From Staphylococcus simiae (GTDB taxonomy: Bacteria > Bacillota > Bacilli > Staphylococcales > Staphylococcaceae), in NCBI RefSeq assembly GCF_002902085.1, contig NZ_PPQR01000078.1, positions 1 to 60,495 on the forward strand: a stretch of 60,495 nucleotides of DNA, written 5' to 3'. Position numbers and translations under genes: made by a program. The notes below the pieces were generated by a model. The model was not told the DNA's origin. It was given only the letters and a program-made list of their open reading frames with translations, and made no database searches. Shown here in pieces: positions 12,272 through 22,866 of this stretch. The first letter of the stretch is position 1, and each line of letters begins with the position of its first letter.

Positions 12272-12288
12272 TGTTAACGGGATGTAAT
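12272..12288 (+). promoter_or_regulatory. WalR box
   Basis: TGTTAA-CGGGA-TGTAAT matches the WalR consensus TGTWAH-N5-TGTWAH exactly. It lies 74 nt upstream of the LysM-CHAP start and is read on the plus strand, opposite to the gene. It is upstream of the likely -10, consistent with activation. Confidence 0.8.
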
Positions 12289-12457
12289 GTAATGGTTAAT
12301 ATTACTATTTTCACTCTCTTTTAAGAACCTTTATAAAATCCGTATAATATCAATGTTTGCATACGCTATCATTTTATCATAGATTTCCTTCCACTCTTAA
12401 GTAGTAATATTACTCTATGCATAGTACATATTTCATTCATATAAATCCAAATATTTT

Positions 12458-12500
12458 AAAAACACCTTACTAACTTATCTAGCAGTCAGTAAGGTGTTTG
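12458..12500 (-). terminator. prfB terminator
   Basis: A 12-bp stem (AAACACCTTACT paired with AGTAAGGTGTTT) starts 6 nt past the prfB stop. On the minus strand it is followed by TTTT and then A-rich sequence. Confidence 0.8.
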
Positions 12501-12505
12501 CTATA

Positions 12506-13616
12506 TTAATTAGTAGACATTTCTTGTCTTAAATAAGCTTCAATAAAAGGTCCAATATCTCCGTCCATAACTGCATCTACTTTTCCAGTTTCCTCATTCG
12601 TTCTGTGATCTTTAACCATAGAATATGGATGGAATACATATGATCGTATTTGGCTTCCCCAGCCAATTTCTTTTTGTTCTCCTCTTATCTCAGCCATTTC
12701 ACGCTCTTGTTCTTCTAATTTTAATTGATAGAGCTTAGACTTTAACATTTTCATTGCTGCTTCACGGTTCTTGATTTGTGAACGTTCGTTTTGATTGTTG
12801 ACTACAATACCAGATGGATGGTGAGTAATACGAATGGCTGATTCTGTTTTGTTAATATGTTGACCACCCGCACCTGAAGCTCTAAATGTATCAACCGTAA
12901 TATCATCTGGATTAATCTCTATTTCTATCTCATCATTATTAAAATCAGGTATCACATCACATGAAGCAAATGATGTATGTCGACGACCCGAAGAATCAAA
13001 TGGGGATATTCTAACTAATCTATGTACACCTTTTTCAGCTTTTAAATAACCATAGGCATTATGTCCTTTAATTAGTAAAGTAACACTTTTAATACCTGCT
13101 TCATCTCCAGGAAGGTAATCTACTACTTCAACTTTGAATCCTTTTTGCTCACAATATCTTTGATACATTCTTAATAACATATTAGCCCAATCTTGAGATT
13201 CCGTACCGCCTGCACCTGGATGTAATTCTAAAATTGCATTATTACTGTCATGTGGTCCATCTAGTAAAAGTTGTAATTCAAATTTATCAACTTGAGCTTT
13301 AAATTGATTAACCTTTTGCTCAAGGTCTATTTTCATATCTTCGTCAAACTCTTCTTGTAGTAATTCCCAAGTAGCTTCCATATCATCTACATCATTTTGC
13401 AATTGTTCATATCCGGAAACTACTGACTTAATTGCATTATTCTTATCTATAATATCTTGAGCTTTATTTTGGTCATCCCAAAAATTAGGCTCCGACATCA
13501 TTTCTTCATACTCTTGTATATTTGTTTTTTTATTATCTAAGTCAAAGAGACCCCCTAATTTGTGTTAAATCTTGATTATATTTATCTATGTTACGTTTGA
13601 TTTCAGAAAGTTCCAT
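12506..13616 (-). CDS. prfB: peptide chain release factor 2 (programmed +1 frameshift)
   Basis: Release factor for UGA and UAA stops. It is read in two frames. The ATG at 13616 (after GGAGAG) opens 24 codons ending in CTT, followed by in-frame TGA at 13542-13544. A +1 shift joins the downstream frame from 13543, giving 345 more residues and 369 in total, the normal length. The second part contains the RF2 anticodon-mimic region ending [12 protein letters not shown] and the catalytic GGQ in [14 protein letters not shown]. Annotating only the downstream frame from an internal ATG (13501) would lose 38 residues. Terminators on both sides make it monocistronic. Confidence 0.96.
13541..13556 (-). 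promoter_or_regulatory. RF2 autoregulatory frameshift site
   Basis: On the minus strand AGGGGG (13551-13556) is followed by three bases (TCT) and then CTT-TGA-C. This is the classical arrangement: an internal Shine-Dalgarno sequence 3 nt before the slippery CUU, and a poorly recognised UGAC stop. When RF2 is scarce, the ribosome shifts +1 and makes more RF2. Confidence 0.95.
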
Positions 13617-13726
13617 CGTCTTCTCTCCTATTTCACATTAATTATATATACGCTTTATATTATATGATGTGTTCATTTTAAACTTTGATTGACTAATTGA
13701 CAATAAATACCCGTACTATATGCCAT

Positions 13727-13762
13727 GAAAAAAGAGTTCTGAAGTATTTTATTCAGAACTCT
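13727..13762 (-). terminator. secA terminator
   Basis: A perfect 11-bp stem (AGAGTTCTGAA at 13733-13743 with 13752-13762) is followed by six T on the minus strand, 13 nt after the secA stop. Confidence 0.9.
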
Positions 13763-13774
13763 GTTATTTATCAT

Positions 13775-16306
13775 TTATTGTCCATGACAATTTTTATATT
13801 TTTTGCCACTTCCACATGGGCAAGGATCGTTTCTACCTACTTGATCACCTTTAACAATTGGTTGCGCTTTAACTTTTTCTTTACCATCTTCAGCAGATAC
13901 ATGTTTCGCTTCTCCAAATTCAGTAGTTTTTTCACGTTCGATATCATCTTCTACTTGCACTACTGATTTAAGAATATACTTACAAGTATCTTCTTCAATA
14001 TTTTGCATCATGATATCAAATAATTCATGTCCTTCATTTTGATAATCACGTAATGGATTTTGTTGCGCATATGAACGTAAATGAATACCTTGACGTAACT
14101 GATCCATAGTATCGATATGATCTGTCCAATGACTATCAATTGAACGTAATAAAATCATACGTTCAAATTCATTCATTTGTTCACCTAAAATTTCTTTTTG
14201 ACTATTATATGCTTGTTCAATTTTAGCCCATACAATTTCAAAGATATCTTCTGAATCTTTACCTTTTATGTCAGTTTCAGTTAACTCGCCTTCTTGTAAG
14301 AAAATGTCATTAACATAATCGATAAACGGTTGATACTCGATGTCATCATCTTCAGAATTAATGTAATAATTAATACTACGTTGTAACGTTGAACGTAACA
14401 TTGCGTCTACAACTTGTGAACTATCTTCATTATCTATAATACTATTACGTTCATTATATATAATTTCACGTTGTTTACGTAATACTTCATCATATTCTAA
14501 TATACGCTTACGAGCATCAAAGTTATTACCTTCTACTCGTTTTTGTGCTGATTCAACAGCTCTAGAAACCATTTTAGATTCAATTGGCGTAGAGTCATCT
14601 AATCCTAGTCTACTCATCATTTTTTGTAATCGTTCTGATCCAAAACGAATCATCAATTCATCTTGTAAAGATAAGTAGAAACGGCTATCTCCGCGGTCAC
14701 CTTGACGTCCTGAACGACCACGTAACTGATCATCAATACGTCGAGATTCATGTCGTTCTGTACCAATAACAGCTAAGCCACCTAATTCTTCTACTCCTTC
14801 ACCAAGTTTGATATCTGTACCACGGCCAGCCATGTTAGTCGCGATAGTAACTGCACCTTTTTGTCCTGCTCCTGCAACAATTTCAGCTTCACGTTCATGA
14901 TTTTTAGCATTTAATACATCATGACGTACGCCACGTTTTTTAAGTAGATTAGAAATATATTCAGAAGTTTCAACTGCTACAGTACCTAATAATACTGGTT
15001 GACCAGCTTTATGTTTTTCAACTACATCTTCAACAACTGCATCAAATTTACCTTTTTGACTAATATAAATTAAATCAGATTTATCCTTACGTTGGATTGG
15101 TTTATTTGTAGGAATTTGAGTTACAGTCATATTGTAAATATTTCTAAATTCCTCTTCTTCAGTCTTCGCAGTACCAGTCATACCAGCTAATTTATTATAC
15201 ATTCTGAAGTAGTTTTGGAATGTAATAGAAGCCATCGTTTTAGATTCATTTTGAATTTGGACACCTTCTTTTGCTTCAATAGCTTGGTGTAATCCTTCAG
15301 AGAATCGACGTCCCGGCATTGTACGTCCAGTGAATTGGTCTACAATCAGTACTTCCCCATCAACTACCATGTAATCGACATCTCTTTGTAATGTCACATG
15401 TGCTTTTAATGCTGTATTAATATGGCTAATGACATCTACATTTTGTACATCATATAAGTTATCTACTTTAAACATACGTTCTGCTTTATCTGCGCCTTGT
15501 TCAGTTAAATGAACAGCTTTTGTTTTTTCATCATATTTATAATCCTCATCAAGTTTTAGCATTTTAGCAAATACATTAGCTTGAGTATATAGTGATGTAG
15601 ATTTTTCAGCTTCACCAGAAATGATTAATGGGGTACGAGCTTCATCAATTAAAATGGAGTCCACTTCATCGATAATAGCAAAATGTAACGGTCTCATTAC
15701 ACGATCTTCTGCGTAATTAACCATATTATCTCGTAGGTAATCAAAACCTAATTCATTATTTGTACTATAAGTAATATCTTGTGCATATGCTTCACGTTTT
15801 TCTTCAGTAGTTTTACTATTTAAGTTCAAGCCCACTGTTAATCCTAAGAAATTATATAATTCAGCCATTTCTTCACTTTGTACACTAGACAAATATTCAT
15901 TGACTGTAATAACATGCACGCCTCTACCAGCTAATGCATTTAAATATGTAGGCATTGTTGCTGTCAAAGTTTTACCTTCACCAGTTCTCATTTCAGCGAT
16001 ATCACCTTTATGAATTGCGATACCACCCATGATTTGTACTCTGTAAGGAGACATATTAAAGACACGCTTAGCTCCTTCTCTTACTAAAGCATATGCTTCT
16101 GGTAAAATCTTATCTAAATAGTCATTTTGTTTTTTAACATCCTCTATTTGTGATAATTCGTCTTGAAACTCTTTTGTTTTATTGCGAATTTCTTCATCAG
16201 TTAAAATTGCTGTTTTTTCCTCTAACGCAAGTACTTTATCAGCAGTTTTTCCTAATTTTTTTATTTCTTTATTATTGCCATCAAGAACTTTTGATAAAAA
16301 TCCCAT
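13775..16306 (-). CDS. secA: protein translocase motor ATPase SecA
   Basis: Motor ATPase that drives preproteins through SecYEG. The 843-residue protein has Walker A MRTGEGKT near 100, DEVD Walker B near 208, the GMTGTA and GRGTD helicase motifs, the [22 protein letters not shown] motif region, and a C-terminal zinc-binding [13 protein letters not shown] that contacts SecB or lipids. The start is the ATG at 16306, 7-8 nt after GGAGC; an in-frame extension to 16348 has no supporting ribosome-binding site and would exceed the family's length. Confidence 0.97.
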   Translation of the reverse strand: MGFLSKVLDGNNKEIKKLGKTADKVLALEEKTAILTDEEIRNKTKEFQDELSQIEDVKKQNDYLDKILPEAYALVREGAKRVFNMSPYRVQIMGGIAIHKGDIAEMRTGEGKTLTATMPTYLNALAGRGVHVITVNEYLSSVQSEEMAELYNFLGLTVGLNLNSKTTEEKREAYAQDITYSTNNELGFDYLRDNMVNYAEDRVMRPLHFAIIDEVDSILIDEARTPLIISGEAEKSTSLYTQANVFAKMLKLDEDYKYDEKTKAVHLTEQGADKAERMFKVDNLYDVQNVDVISHINTALKAHVTLQRDVDYMVVDGEVLIVDQFTGRTMPGRRFSEGLHQAIEAKEGVQIQNESKTMASITFQNYFRMYNKLAGMTGTAKTEEEEFRNIYNMTVTQIPTNKPIQRKDKSDLIYISQKGKFDAVVEDVVEKHKAGQPVLLGTVAVETSEYISNLLKKRGVRHDVLNAKNHEREAEIVAGAGQKGAVTIATNMAGRGTDIKLGEGVEELGGLAVIGTERHESRRIDDQLRGRSGRQGDRGDSRFYLSLQDELMIRFGSERLQKMMSRLGLDDSTPIESKMVSRAVESAQKRVEGNNFDARKRILEYDEVLRKQREIIYNERNSIIDNEDSSQVVDAMLRSTLQRSINYYINSEDDDIEYQPFIDYVNDIFLQEGELTETDIKGKDSEDIFEIVWAKIEQAYNSQKEILGEQMNEFERMILLRSIDSHWTDHIDTMDQLRQGIHLRSYAQQNPLRDYQNEGHELFDIMMQNIEEDTCKYILKSVVQVEDDIEREKTTEFGEAKHVSAEDGKEKVKAQPIVKGDQVGRNDPCPCGSGKKYKNCHGQ

Positions 16307-16845
16307 TATGTTCGCTCCTTTAGCTTCAAACTCTTTCGCCTTCAACAATTTATCTTATCATTTATAGATATAAAATTATACTTATACACTCATTTGACAG
16401 TTGTATAATAATCTTATAGTGATATATTTCATATCATTAAGTTGTTAGCAAGTTTATTTTATATTAATTCGTTAGAAATTACATCCATTTATTCGACTAA
16501 AATATAGTATATCTTAACTATAAAGTCTTATATCCACTTAATTATCACAATTGCAATATAATTAATCCCATTTCCATTTATATATATCAATTTACATTAT
16601 CACAGTATAACTATTTCGTTCAACAATTTGCTTAAGCTATTTCATGATGACACCATTATAGTTACTTATTAAAGTAGTTACTTGGCTTTTGTTATTACTA
16701 AATTAATTTTTAAAAGCGTGACTGGTTAACTTCCTATTACTATTACTAAAAAGTAGATTTCATTGCAACATCGTAGTAGTAATTACAAATTGTTAAGTCC
16801 TAATTTACTGCTATTTATAATCTATAATTTGTGATGTTTCCACAA
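16307..16845. other. secA upstream intergenic region
   Basis: About 540 bp of very AT-rich DNA with no open frame of substance. A minus-strand TATAAT at 16375-16380 would give secA a leader of about 60 nt, but the -35 is poor. I found no riboswitch, repeat family or terminator here. Confidence 0.4.
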
Positions 16846-16879
16846 TAAAAAAGCTGAGACAACTAAATGTCCCAGCCTT
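16846..16879 (-). terminator. hpf terminator
   Basis: A roughly 12-bp stem with G-U pairs (AAGCTGAGACA with TGTCCCAGCCTT) ends in six T on the minus strand, 15 nt past the hpf stop. The GAGACA/TGTCCC arms resemble the terminator at 29007-29041. Confidence 0.8.
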
Positions 16880-16893
16880 GAATGAATCATAAT

Positions 16894-17457
16894 TTATTGT
16901 TCTGTTGTTTGGATAAGTCCATATTTACCATCTTTACGACGATAAACAATACTTGTGCCATCTGTTTCTCTATCTGTAAAGACAAAGAAATCATGACCTA
17001 ATAAATTCATTTGTAATACTGCTTCTTCAGAATCCATTGGTTTCAAACTGAATTCTTTAGAACGAATAATTTCGATATCATTATCGTCAGAAGACTCATT
17101 GTCTGCTGGTGCTTCTTGAAGCTCAGCAACAAATACGTCTTGGTCGCCACGATCGCGACTCTTACGATTGATTCGTGTTTTATATTTTCTAACTTGTCTT
17201 TCAAGTTTATTATTAATTAAATCAATACCTGCATATAAATCATCATTACGTTCTTCAGCTCTTAATGTTACATTTTTCAAAGGAATTGTTACTTCAATTT
17301 TAGTTGCTGAGTTTGAATACGTTTTAACTTTCACGTGTGCTACTGCATTTGGTACGTCATTAAAATAACGCTCCAATTTACCAATTTTTTCCTCAATATA
17401 GTTGCGAATTGCATCTGTGATAGTGAGGTTATCTCCATGAATTTCAAATCTAATCAT
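16894..17457 (-). CDS. hpf: ribosome hibernation promoting factor, long form
   Basis: Dimerises 70S ribosomes into inactive 100S particles in stationary phase. The 187-residue protein has the N-terminal S30AE domain (1-100, with [20 protein letters not shown] and the basic [15 protein letters not shown] end), an acidic linker and the C-terminal dimerisation domain ([24 protein letters not shown]), so it is the long HPF of Firmicutes. The ATG at 17457 follows AAGGAGAG. A minus-strand TATAAT at 17496-17501 could be its own promoter between it and comFC. Confidence 0.96.
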   Translation of the reverse strand: MIRFEIHGDNLTITDAIRNYIEEKIGKLERYFNDVPNAVAHVKVKTYSNSATKIEVTIPLKNVTLRAEERNDDLYAGIDLINNKLERQVRKYKTRINRKSRDRGDQDVFVAELQEAPADNESSDDNDIEIIRSKEFSLKPMDSEEAVLQMNLLGHDFFVFTDRETDGTSIVYRRKDGKYGLIQTTEQ

Positions 17458-17517
17458 AGTAATCTCTCCTTAAACCTCTTTATTGGTAACTCTTAATTAT
17501 ATATTAACACGTTTATG

Positions 17518-18192
17518 CTATCGTGCAAACGCAAACACTTTGAATTTTCTGATATTTTTATCATACAATTTACACCCTGCATGATGAATAGTTAATCCTG
17601 TTGTATAAATATCATCAATGAGTAGAATTTCCTTGTTGGTTAAGTCGATTTTATCATCAATTGAAAATGGATTTTCCATTGTCATACGTTGATACTTGGT
17701 TAAATTATACTGTTTAGGTCTATATTTAGCACAAAGAATATCATGATAGTAAATACCTTTAGCTTTCAATACTTCTCTAATTGGATTAAATGTCCTTTGT
17801 TTATCTCGTTCATTTGAAGATGGAATTGGTACTATTAAATCATATGCGGTAGATGGCAATTGAATGAGCTCTGCTAAAAGTTGACATAAATATTGATCTT
17901 TTAAAAATTTAATCTGATGTATCACTTCTTTCATAATACCTGTATATTCAAAATTACAATACAGTTGATCCATTAATGTAAAGTGACGTGATAAAAATGT
18001 ACAATCTTGGCACTCTAATTCATCATGGTCTAATATTTTCAAACATTACGAGCATCTCTTACTATTATTGTTAATTGTTATTTCCAACCACTGTTGTTGA
18101 CATGTCTCACATAACGTCTTCGTTGCTGTAAAGAAATGATAAACATCATATTGAACTGGTATTTTAGCGTTACATACTAAGCATTTATTCAT
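17518..18192 (-). pseudogene. comFC: comFC broken by an in-frame stop
   Basis: ComFC is a phosphoribosyltransferase-like protein needed for DNA uptake in competent cells. The whole frame (18192 down to 17518) would encode 224 residues, the expected length. Codon 49 is TAA (18046-18048), within the zinc-ribbon region: CLVC and CETC lie before it, ECQDC after it. The rest is in frame and intact, including the PRPP-loop segment LLIDDIYTTGLT. A restart at TTG 18042 would give a 174-residue product lacking the first zinc ribbon. The gene start overlaps the comFA stop by 8 nt. A single C-to-T change of a Gln codon would explain the stop; a sequencing error is possible. Confidence 0.8.
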
Positions 18193-19474
18193 CTAACCAC
18201 CCTTTTTGTAATGCTAATTTATTCATCATAGCAATATTCCTTTTAGCTCTACGCATCTCTATAGTTACACCTTGATGTAAAAAGCAAACATGGCCACTAG
18301 TTGATTGTAATTTCCTACCTACCCTACCTGCAATTTGAATTAATGCCGCTTCATTAAAAGTATGAGAATCGATGACAATAACATCTAGCTTAGACATGGT
18401 AAAACCTCGTTCCAATATTGTAGTTGTAAATAAAACTTGATAGTCACCTTTTCTTAAGCGTTCTACTTTTTCAAAACGAAAAGCATCAGAACTATAAACA
18501 TAAGTTAAATTGTTCAAGATTTGTTTATATGTCTGATAAGTTGTAATCATCGTATCTATATTATTAAAGAAAACCAATGTAAAACGTTGACTTCGAATTT
18601 GTTCCATTATCATATTTAATAATAAGACTTGTCTTTTGTTAGGTGTTAATTTGAAATATTTAAAAGAAGGAAGTGGTAATGGTTGTCTATGGAAACGCGC
18701 AGGTAATTTAATTATATTTTTTGCAGGGATGTTTCGTAATAATTGCTTTGGAGGTGTTGCAGTCATATAAATGATTGTGCATGTTGTTTTAGTGGCACTC
18801 TTAATCGTCTGTTGTAATGACGTATCCATCGATAAAGGAAAAGCGTCTACTTCATCTATGAACACTACATCAAAGTGGCCTTTAAAGCGATACAATTGAT
18901 GCACTGTTGCAATAATAAAATATCCATTAAACTGTTGTTGCGACTGTTGATGCAAAACGTCTATTTTTTCATCTTTAAATGCTTCTTTAATACGTTGACT
19001 TATTTCAATCACTACATCAACTCTTGGAGAAACGATTGCAACATTGTCTCCATTTTGTCTTGCTTGCTGTATCCCTTTAAACATCATTTCAGTTTTGCCA
19101 GCTCCTGTTACTGCATATAATAAAACAGTTTGCCTTGACTTAACAGCTTCCACAATTATATTTGAAGCATATTGTTGTTGTTCAGATAACTTGAATGGTA
19201 AGTTATAGCATGCTTTAGATGAGACATTGACACTTTGAATCAATCGATAATGTGTTATATTATCCATTCGCCCTAATTGTATACAGTTTCGGCAATATAT
19301 AATTTTTTCATTGGTAATATCAGATTGATAGCTATGAAAATGACTTGGTAAATCACTTTCACATTGAATACAATAGTTTCTACCATTTTTTTTAATAACA
19401 CCAGGGCTTATAGATTCTACTTGTTCAGTGGTTATCTTTGTTTGGGGGTGTATTAATTTGCCATAATGTTTCAA
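18185..19474 (-). CDS. comFA: competence DNA translocase ComFA
   Basis: DEAD-box-like ATPase that helps pull single-stranded DNA across the membrane during transformation. The 429-residue protein begins with a four-cysteine zinc finger (YCIQCESD and IYCRNCIQLG) and continues with Walker A AVTGAGKTE near 123-131, the DEVD box near 208, a SAT-like MTATPP motif and motif VI QIAGRVGRK. The start is a TTG at 19474 preceded by GAGGTGA. It is cotranscribed with the damaged comFC, so even if ComFA is made the uptake machine may be incomplete. Confidence 0.93.
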   Translation of the reverse strand: MKHYGKLIHPQTKITTEQVESISPGVIKKNGRNYCIQCESDLPSHFHSYQSDITNEKIIYCRNCIQLGRMDNITHYRLIQSVNVSSKACYNLPFKLSEQQQYASNIIVEAVKSRQTVLLYAVTGAGKTEMMFKGIQQARQNGDNVAIVSPRVDVVIEISQRIKEAFKDEKIDVLHQQSQQQFNGYFIIATVHQLYRFKGHFDVVFIDEVDAFPLSMDTSLQQTIKSATKTTCTIIYMTATPPKQLLRNIPAKNIIKLPARFHRQPLPLPSFKYFKLTPNKRQVLLLNMIMEQIRSQRFTLVFFNNIDTMITTYQTYKQILNNLTYVYSSDAFRFEKVERLRKGDYQVLFTTTILERGFTMSKLDVIVIDSHTFNEAALIQIAGRVGRKLQSTSGHVCFLHQGVTIEMRRAKRNIAMMNKLALQKGWLDE

Positions 19475-19715
19475 TTTATCACCTCTTAAAAATACATAAA
19501 TGATATTTCATTGTTCTAAGGACAAATTTAGAAATTGTATGTTCTCTTTCATACAGTCATAATATTAAATGAAACTGTCCAAATTAAAAAAAGCCTATAC
19601 ATTAAATGTTAGTGGTATTTAAACTATTAATTTGAGCTTTGAAACTCATCGATTAACAGTTTACTCATAATCATTTAATAATATAGACTTTATAAACTAT
19701 TACTTAAATATATTG

Positions 19716-20582
19716 TTAAGTTAATCTAATTTTTCTTCCTACATAACCTAAGCCTAATCCACCAGAACCTAAATGTGCTGCTACTACTGGCCCAAATTCT
19801 GAATATGCTACTTGATAATTATTAGGACATTCAGATTGTAATTTTTTATATAGTGCTTGACCATCTTCAAAATGATCGCCATTAATTACAAACAAAGTAA
19901 CTTCATCATAATCTTTAACAATATCTAAAATTTTATTTTCTAGCGCTTGAATGGCACGTTTTTTAGTACGTACTTTTTCATCTGGTACAATTTTACCATC
20001 ATCAAATTTAAGTACAGGTTTCATTTTCAATAAAGTTCCAACCCAGGCTTGTGCACCTGTGATGCGTCCACTTTTTTGAAGATTTTTCAAATCATCGACA
20101 ATTAAATAAGCACCTGTATTATTGCGCATATCTAATAAATCATCAATAATTTGTTGTGGCTCATAGCCTTGTTCGACCATTTCAATTGCACGTAACACAT
20201 AGCACCCTTCCATCATCGTAGCAAGCTTACTATCAAATGCATGGATTTTAATACCATCAACCATATCACCAGCTTGCTTAGCAGACTGAAAACTTCCACT
20301 AATACCACTAGATAAACACACGACAATGACATCAGAATAGCCTTGTTCTCTTAATGATTCATAATTAGATAACCATTCTCCAATGGCAGGTTGGCTTGTT
20401 GTTGGTATTGTTTGTGAATTTAACATTTGACTATAAAAATCGTCCATATTTATATCAGTTTTTTCAGTAAAATTTTCACCATTATCAAAAGTCACACTCA
20501 AAGGTGCTATCGGAATATTATATTTATCTATTAACTCTTGAGACAGATAGCTTGTAGAATCAGTCATTACAGCAATCTTCAT
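19716..20582 (-). CDS. DegV-family fatty acid-binding protein
   Basis: A 288-residue DegV/FakB-type protein. The N-terminal MTDSTSYL segment with its lipid-binding Ser/Thr, the TSQPAIGE stretch and the SSGISGSF motif are typical. In S. aureus such proteins bind fatty acids, and FakB1/FakB2 present them to the kinase FakA; whether this one is a FakB partner is not shown. The ATG at 20582 follows GAGGAGG; the in-frame TTG at 20597 lies at that site. Its 241-nt gap to comFA has no clear terminator. Confidence 0.88.
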   Translation of the reverse strand: MKIAVMTDSTSYLSQELIDKYNIPIAPLSVTFDNGENFTEKTDINMDDFYSQMLNSQTIPTTSQPAIGEWLSNYESLREQGYSDVIVVCLSSGISGSFQSAKQAGDMVDGIKIHAFDSKLATMMEGCYVLRAIEMVEQGYEPQQIIDDLLDMRNNTGAYLIVDDLKNLQKSGRITGAQAWVGTLLKMKPVLKFDDGKIVPDEKVRTKKRAIQALENKILDIVKDYDEVTLFVINGDHFEDGQALYKKLQSECPNNYQVAYSEFGPVVAAHLGSGGLGLGYVGRKIRLT

Positions 20583-20726
20583 AGTCGTCCTCCTCAATTA
20601 TACTCATAGTCATAATACAATAATTTTACTAAAAAGAAAATGCTAATCAAAGGATTTATAGTTATAAGCACATCAGTGTATAATATAGATGAACAGCTAA
20701 AAGTAGATATTAGGTAAGGAGTTATT

Positions 20727-21368
20727 ATGACAAATCATATTATTACAATTAAACAAGAACATACAATAGAAAATGTAATTAATAAGTCTAGATTTATTGC
20801 TCATATTAAACCTGTACAATCTGAAGATGAAGCAAAAGATTTTATTAACACCATTAAAACTGAACATAAAGATGCAACACATAACTGTTCTGCTTATACA
20901 GTTGGTCCTGAAATGAATATTCAAAAAGCCAATGACGATGGCGAACCAACTGGTACTGCAGGTATCCCTATGCTCGAAATTTTAAAAAAGTTAGACATAC
21001 ATGACGCTTGTGTCGTTGTCACGAGATATTTTGGTGGTATTAAATTAGGTGGTGGCGGCTTAATTCGTGCATATAGTGGTGCTGTTAGAGATGTTATCTA
21101 CGATAGTGGTCGTGTTGAACTGCGTGAGGCTATTCCTTGTATCGTGACTTTAAATTACGATCAAACTGGTAAATTTGAATATGAACTTGCTTCTACTCCG
21201 TTTTTATTAAGACATCAAAATTATACTGATAAAGTCAGTTACCATATCGATGTTGTTAAAAGTGATTATGAAGATTTTATCAATTTCTTAAATAAAATTA
21301 CTGCAGGAAATTATGATCTAACTGAAGAAAATCCTAAATTATTACCATTTGATATTCCTACAACTTAG
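20727..21368 (+). CDS. YigZ/IMPACT family protein
   Basis: A 213-residue protein with the UPF0029 (Impact N-terminal) domain, seen in NKSRFIAHI, the conserved DDGEPTGTAG and the VVTRYFGGIKLGGGGLIRAY motif, followed by a DUF1949 C-terminal domain. The family is linked to translation control through its eukaryotic relative IMPACT, but its bacterial role is unclear. ATG 20727 follows AAGGAG. A TATAAT at 20679-20684 is a likely -10. It is transcribed divergently from degV. Confidence 0.9.
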   Translation: MTNHIITIKQEHTIENVINKSRFIAHIKPVQSEDEAKDFINTIKTEHKDATHNCSAYTVGPEMNIQKANDDGEPTGTAGIPMLEILKKLDIHDACVVVTRYFGGIKLGGGGLIRAYSGAVRDVIYDSGRVELREAIPCIVTLNYDQTGKFEYELASTPFLLRHQNYTDKVSYHIDVVKSDYEDFINFLNKITAGNYDLTEENPKLLPFDIPTT

Positions 21369-21430
21369 TGCTAAACACATGTTCAATCATTCATAGAAAT
21401 TTTGATATCAATCAGTATAGTTACAAAATT

Positions 21431-21505
21431 AAAAAACTCTAGTAATACTATATCGACTCATCCTATTCAAAGATAAGTAAGATAACATTATTACTAGAGT
21501 TTTAT
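21431..21505. terminator. convergent terminator between yigZ and tagO
   Basis: A 15-bp perfect inverted repeat (AAAACTCTAGTAATA at 21433-21447 with 21489-21503) is flanked by A-rich and T-rich ends. It can serve yigZ on the plus strand and tagO on the minus strand. Confidence 0.75.
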
Positions 21506-21525
21506 TTGTATTTATAACATCACTA

Positions 21526-22593
21526 TTATTCTTTATATTGATGTGTTTTGTTATTTGTTTTACGACTAATAAAATTTAAAATTGGTCTATAATTATTATC
21601 AATTAAGCCTGTAAATTCAACAATGAGTTCAATTGAAAAAATAATCAAAATAAACATAAAGATTACTCCGATTGGAGGAGAAATATAAAGAATGATACTA
21701 GACAAACTAAACAATATTGAAATTGAGTAAATTAGCAATACTGTTTGTCTATGTGTATATCCTAATGCTAACAACTTATGATGCAAGTGTGACTTATCTG
21801 CTTGCATAATATGTTGTCCTTTTTTAACTCTACGAATCATAGCAAATAAAGTATCAATAAAAGGCACGGCTAAGATGACTATTGGGAAGAATAAAGCAAT
21901 AATTGTAATATTCTTAAAACCTAACAATGATAAGAAACCTATAATAAAGCCAATCATTAATGCTCCACTATCTCCAAGAAATATTTTAGCAGGATGAAAA
22001 TTGTAAAATAAAAATCCTAATAGTGATCCGAGCAAGACACAACAAATCATTGTTATAAAGATATTAGCTTGTAAAATAGCAATAAAGCCTATAGTTATTA
22101 AACCAATTGCTGAAACTCCGGAGGCAAGACCATCTAGCCCATCAATCAAATTAATAGCATTTGTAATAGCTACAATCCAAATAACAGTAATCGGAACACT
22201 TAAAAATCCAAAATGTATCGTCGCACCCATTGGTAATGAAATAAAATCAATCGTTACACCATAAAATGCAACAACTAAAGCAGCAACGATTTGTCCAGCT
22301 AATTTAATATATGGTTTTAAATCATATATATCATCGACGAGACCTAATAAATACATAATGATTGCCCCAATGATAAGAGGTTTAACTTCTGATTCAATAG
22401 GCTTGCCAATCCAAATACCAATTAAAAAAGAAAACAAAATCACTGTGCCGCCCATCATTGATATAGGTTTAGTATGCACTTTTCGAAAATTTGGTTTATC
22501 TACTAAATTTAAACGCTTTGAAATTGCAATAACGATTGGTGTTATAATTAAACTTACAATCATTGTTACAGCAATAAGGAGTAATGTAACCAT
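21526..22593 (-). CDS. tagO: undecaprenyl-phosphate GlcNAc-1-phosphate transferase
   Basis: First enzyme of wall teichoic acid synthesis: it loads GlcNAc-1-phosphate onto undecaprenyl phosphate at the membrane. The 355-residue protein has about 10-11 transmembrane helices and the family motifs GLVDDIYDL with the catalytic Asp pair, NAINLIDGLDGLA, FLGDSGALMIG and the cytoplasmic ADKSHLHHKL. In S. aureus it is also called llm, because its loss affects methicillin resistance. The ATG at 22593 follows AAGGAG. Upstream lies a 0.9 kb repeat-filled interval. Confidence 0.95.
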   Translation of the reverse strand: MVTLLLIAVTMIVSLIITPIVIAISKRLNLVDKPNFRKVHTKPISMMGGTVILFSFLIGIWIGKPIESEVKPLIIGAIIMYLLGLVDDIYDLKPYIKLAGQIVAALVVAFYGVTIDFISLPMGATIHFGFLSVPITVIWIVAITNAINLIDGLDGLASGVSAIGLITIGFIAILQANIFITMICCVLLGSLLGFLFYNFHPAKIFLGDSGALMIGFIIGFLSLLGFKNITIIALFFPIVILAVPFIDTLFAMIRRVKKGQHIMQADKSHLHHKLLALGYTHRQTVLLIYSISILFSLSSIILYISPPIGVIFMFILIIFSIELIVEFTGLIDNNYRPILNFISRKTNNKTHQYKE

Positions 22594-22638
22594 TTATTCA
22601 CCTTCATCAATATAAATTATTCTTCCTATTAGAGCTAG

Positions 22639-22866
22639 TTAGATTTATAATCTTTACTAGCTCTTATGCAATTGTTGCGCTAGCAAGCAATTGTATTCTT
22701 TTATGTTAGATTTATAATCTTTACTAGCTCTTATGCAATTGTTGCGCTAGCAAGCAATTGTATTCCTTTATGTTAGATTTATAATCTTTACTAGCTCTTA
22801 TGCAATTGTTGCGCTAGCAAGCAATTGTATTCCTTTATGTTAGATTTATAATCTTTACTAGCTCTT
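22639..22866 (-). repeat. 67-bp tandem repeat array (3.4 copies)
   Basis: Three near-identical 67-bp units begin at 22639, 22706 and 22773, with a partial fourth at 22840. Each carries AGATT-TAT-AATCT and a larger inverted repeat (CAATTGTTGC with GCAAGCAATTG around GCTAGC). The only unit difference I saw is one T/C change. The same units in the opposite orientation occur in the element at 44996-45487. Confidence 0.85.

Noticed and set aside
16307..16348. 14-residue N-terminal extension of SecA
   Set aside because: The GGAGC site lies within it, directly before the ATG at 16306, which gives the known 843-residue length.
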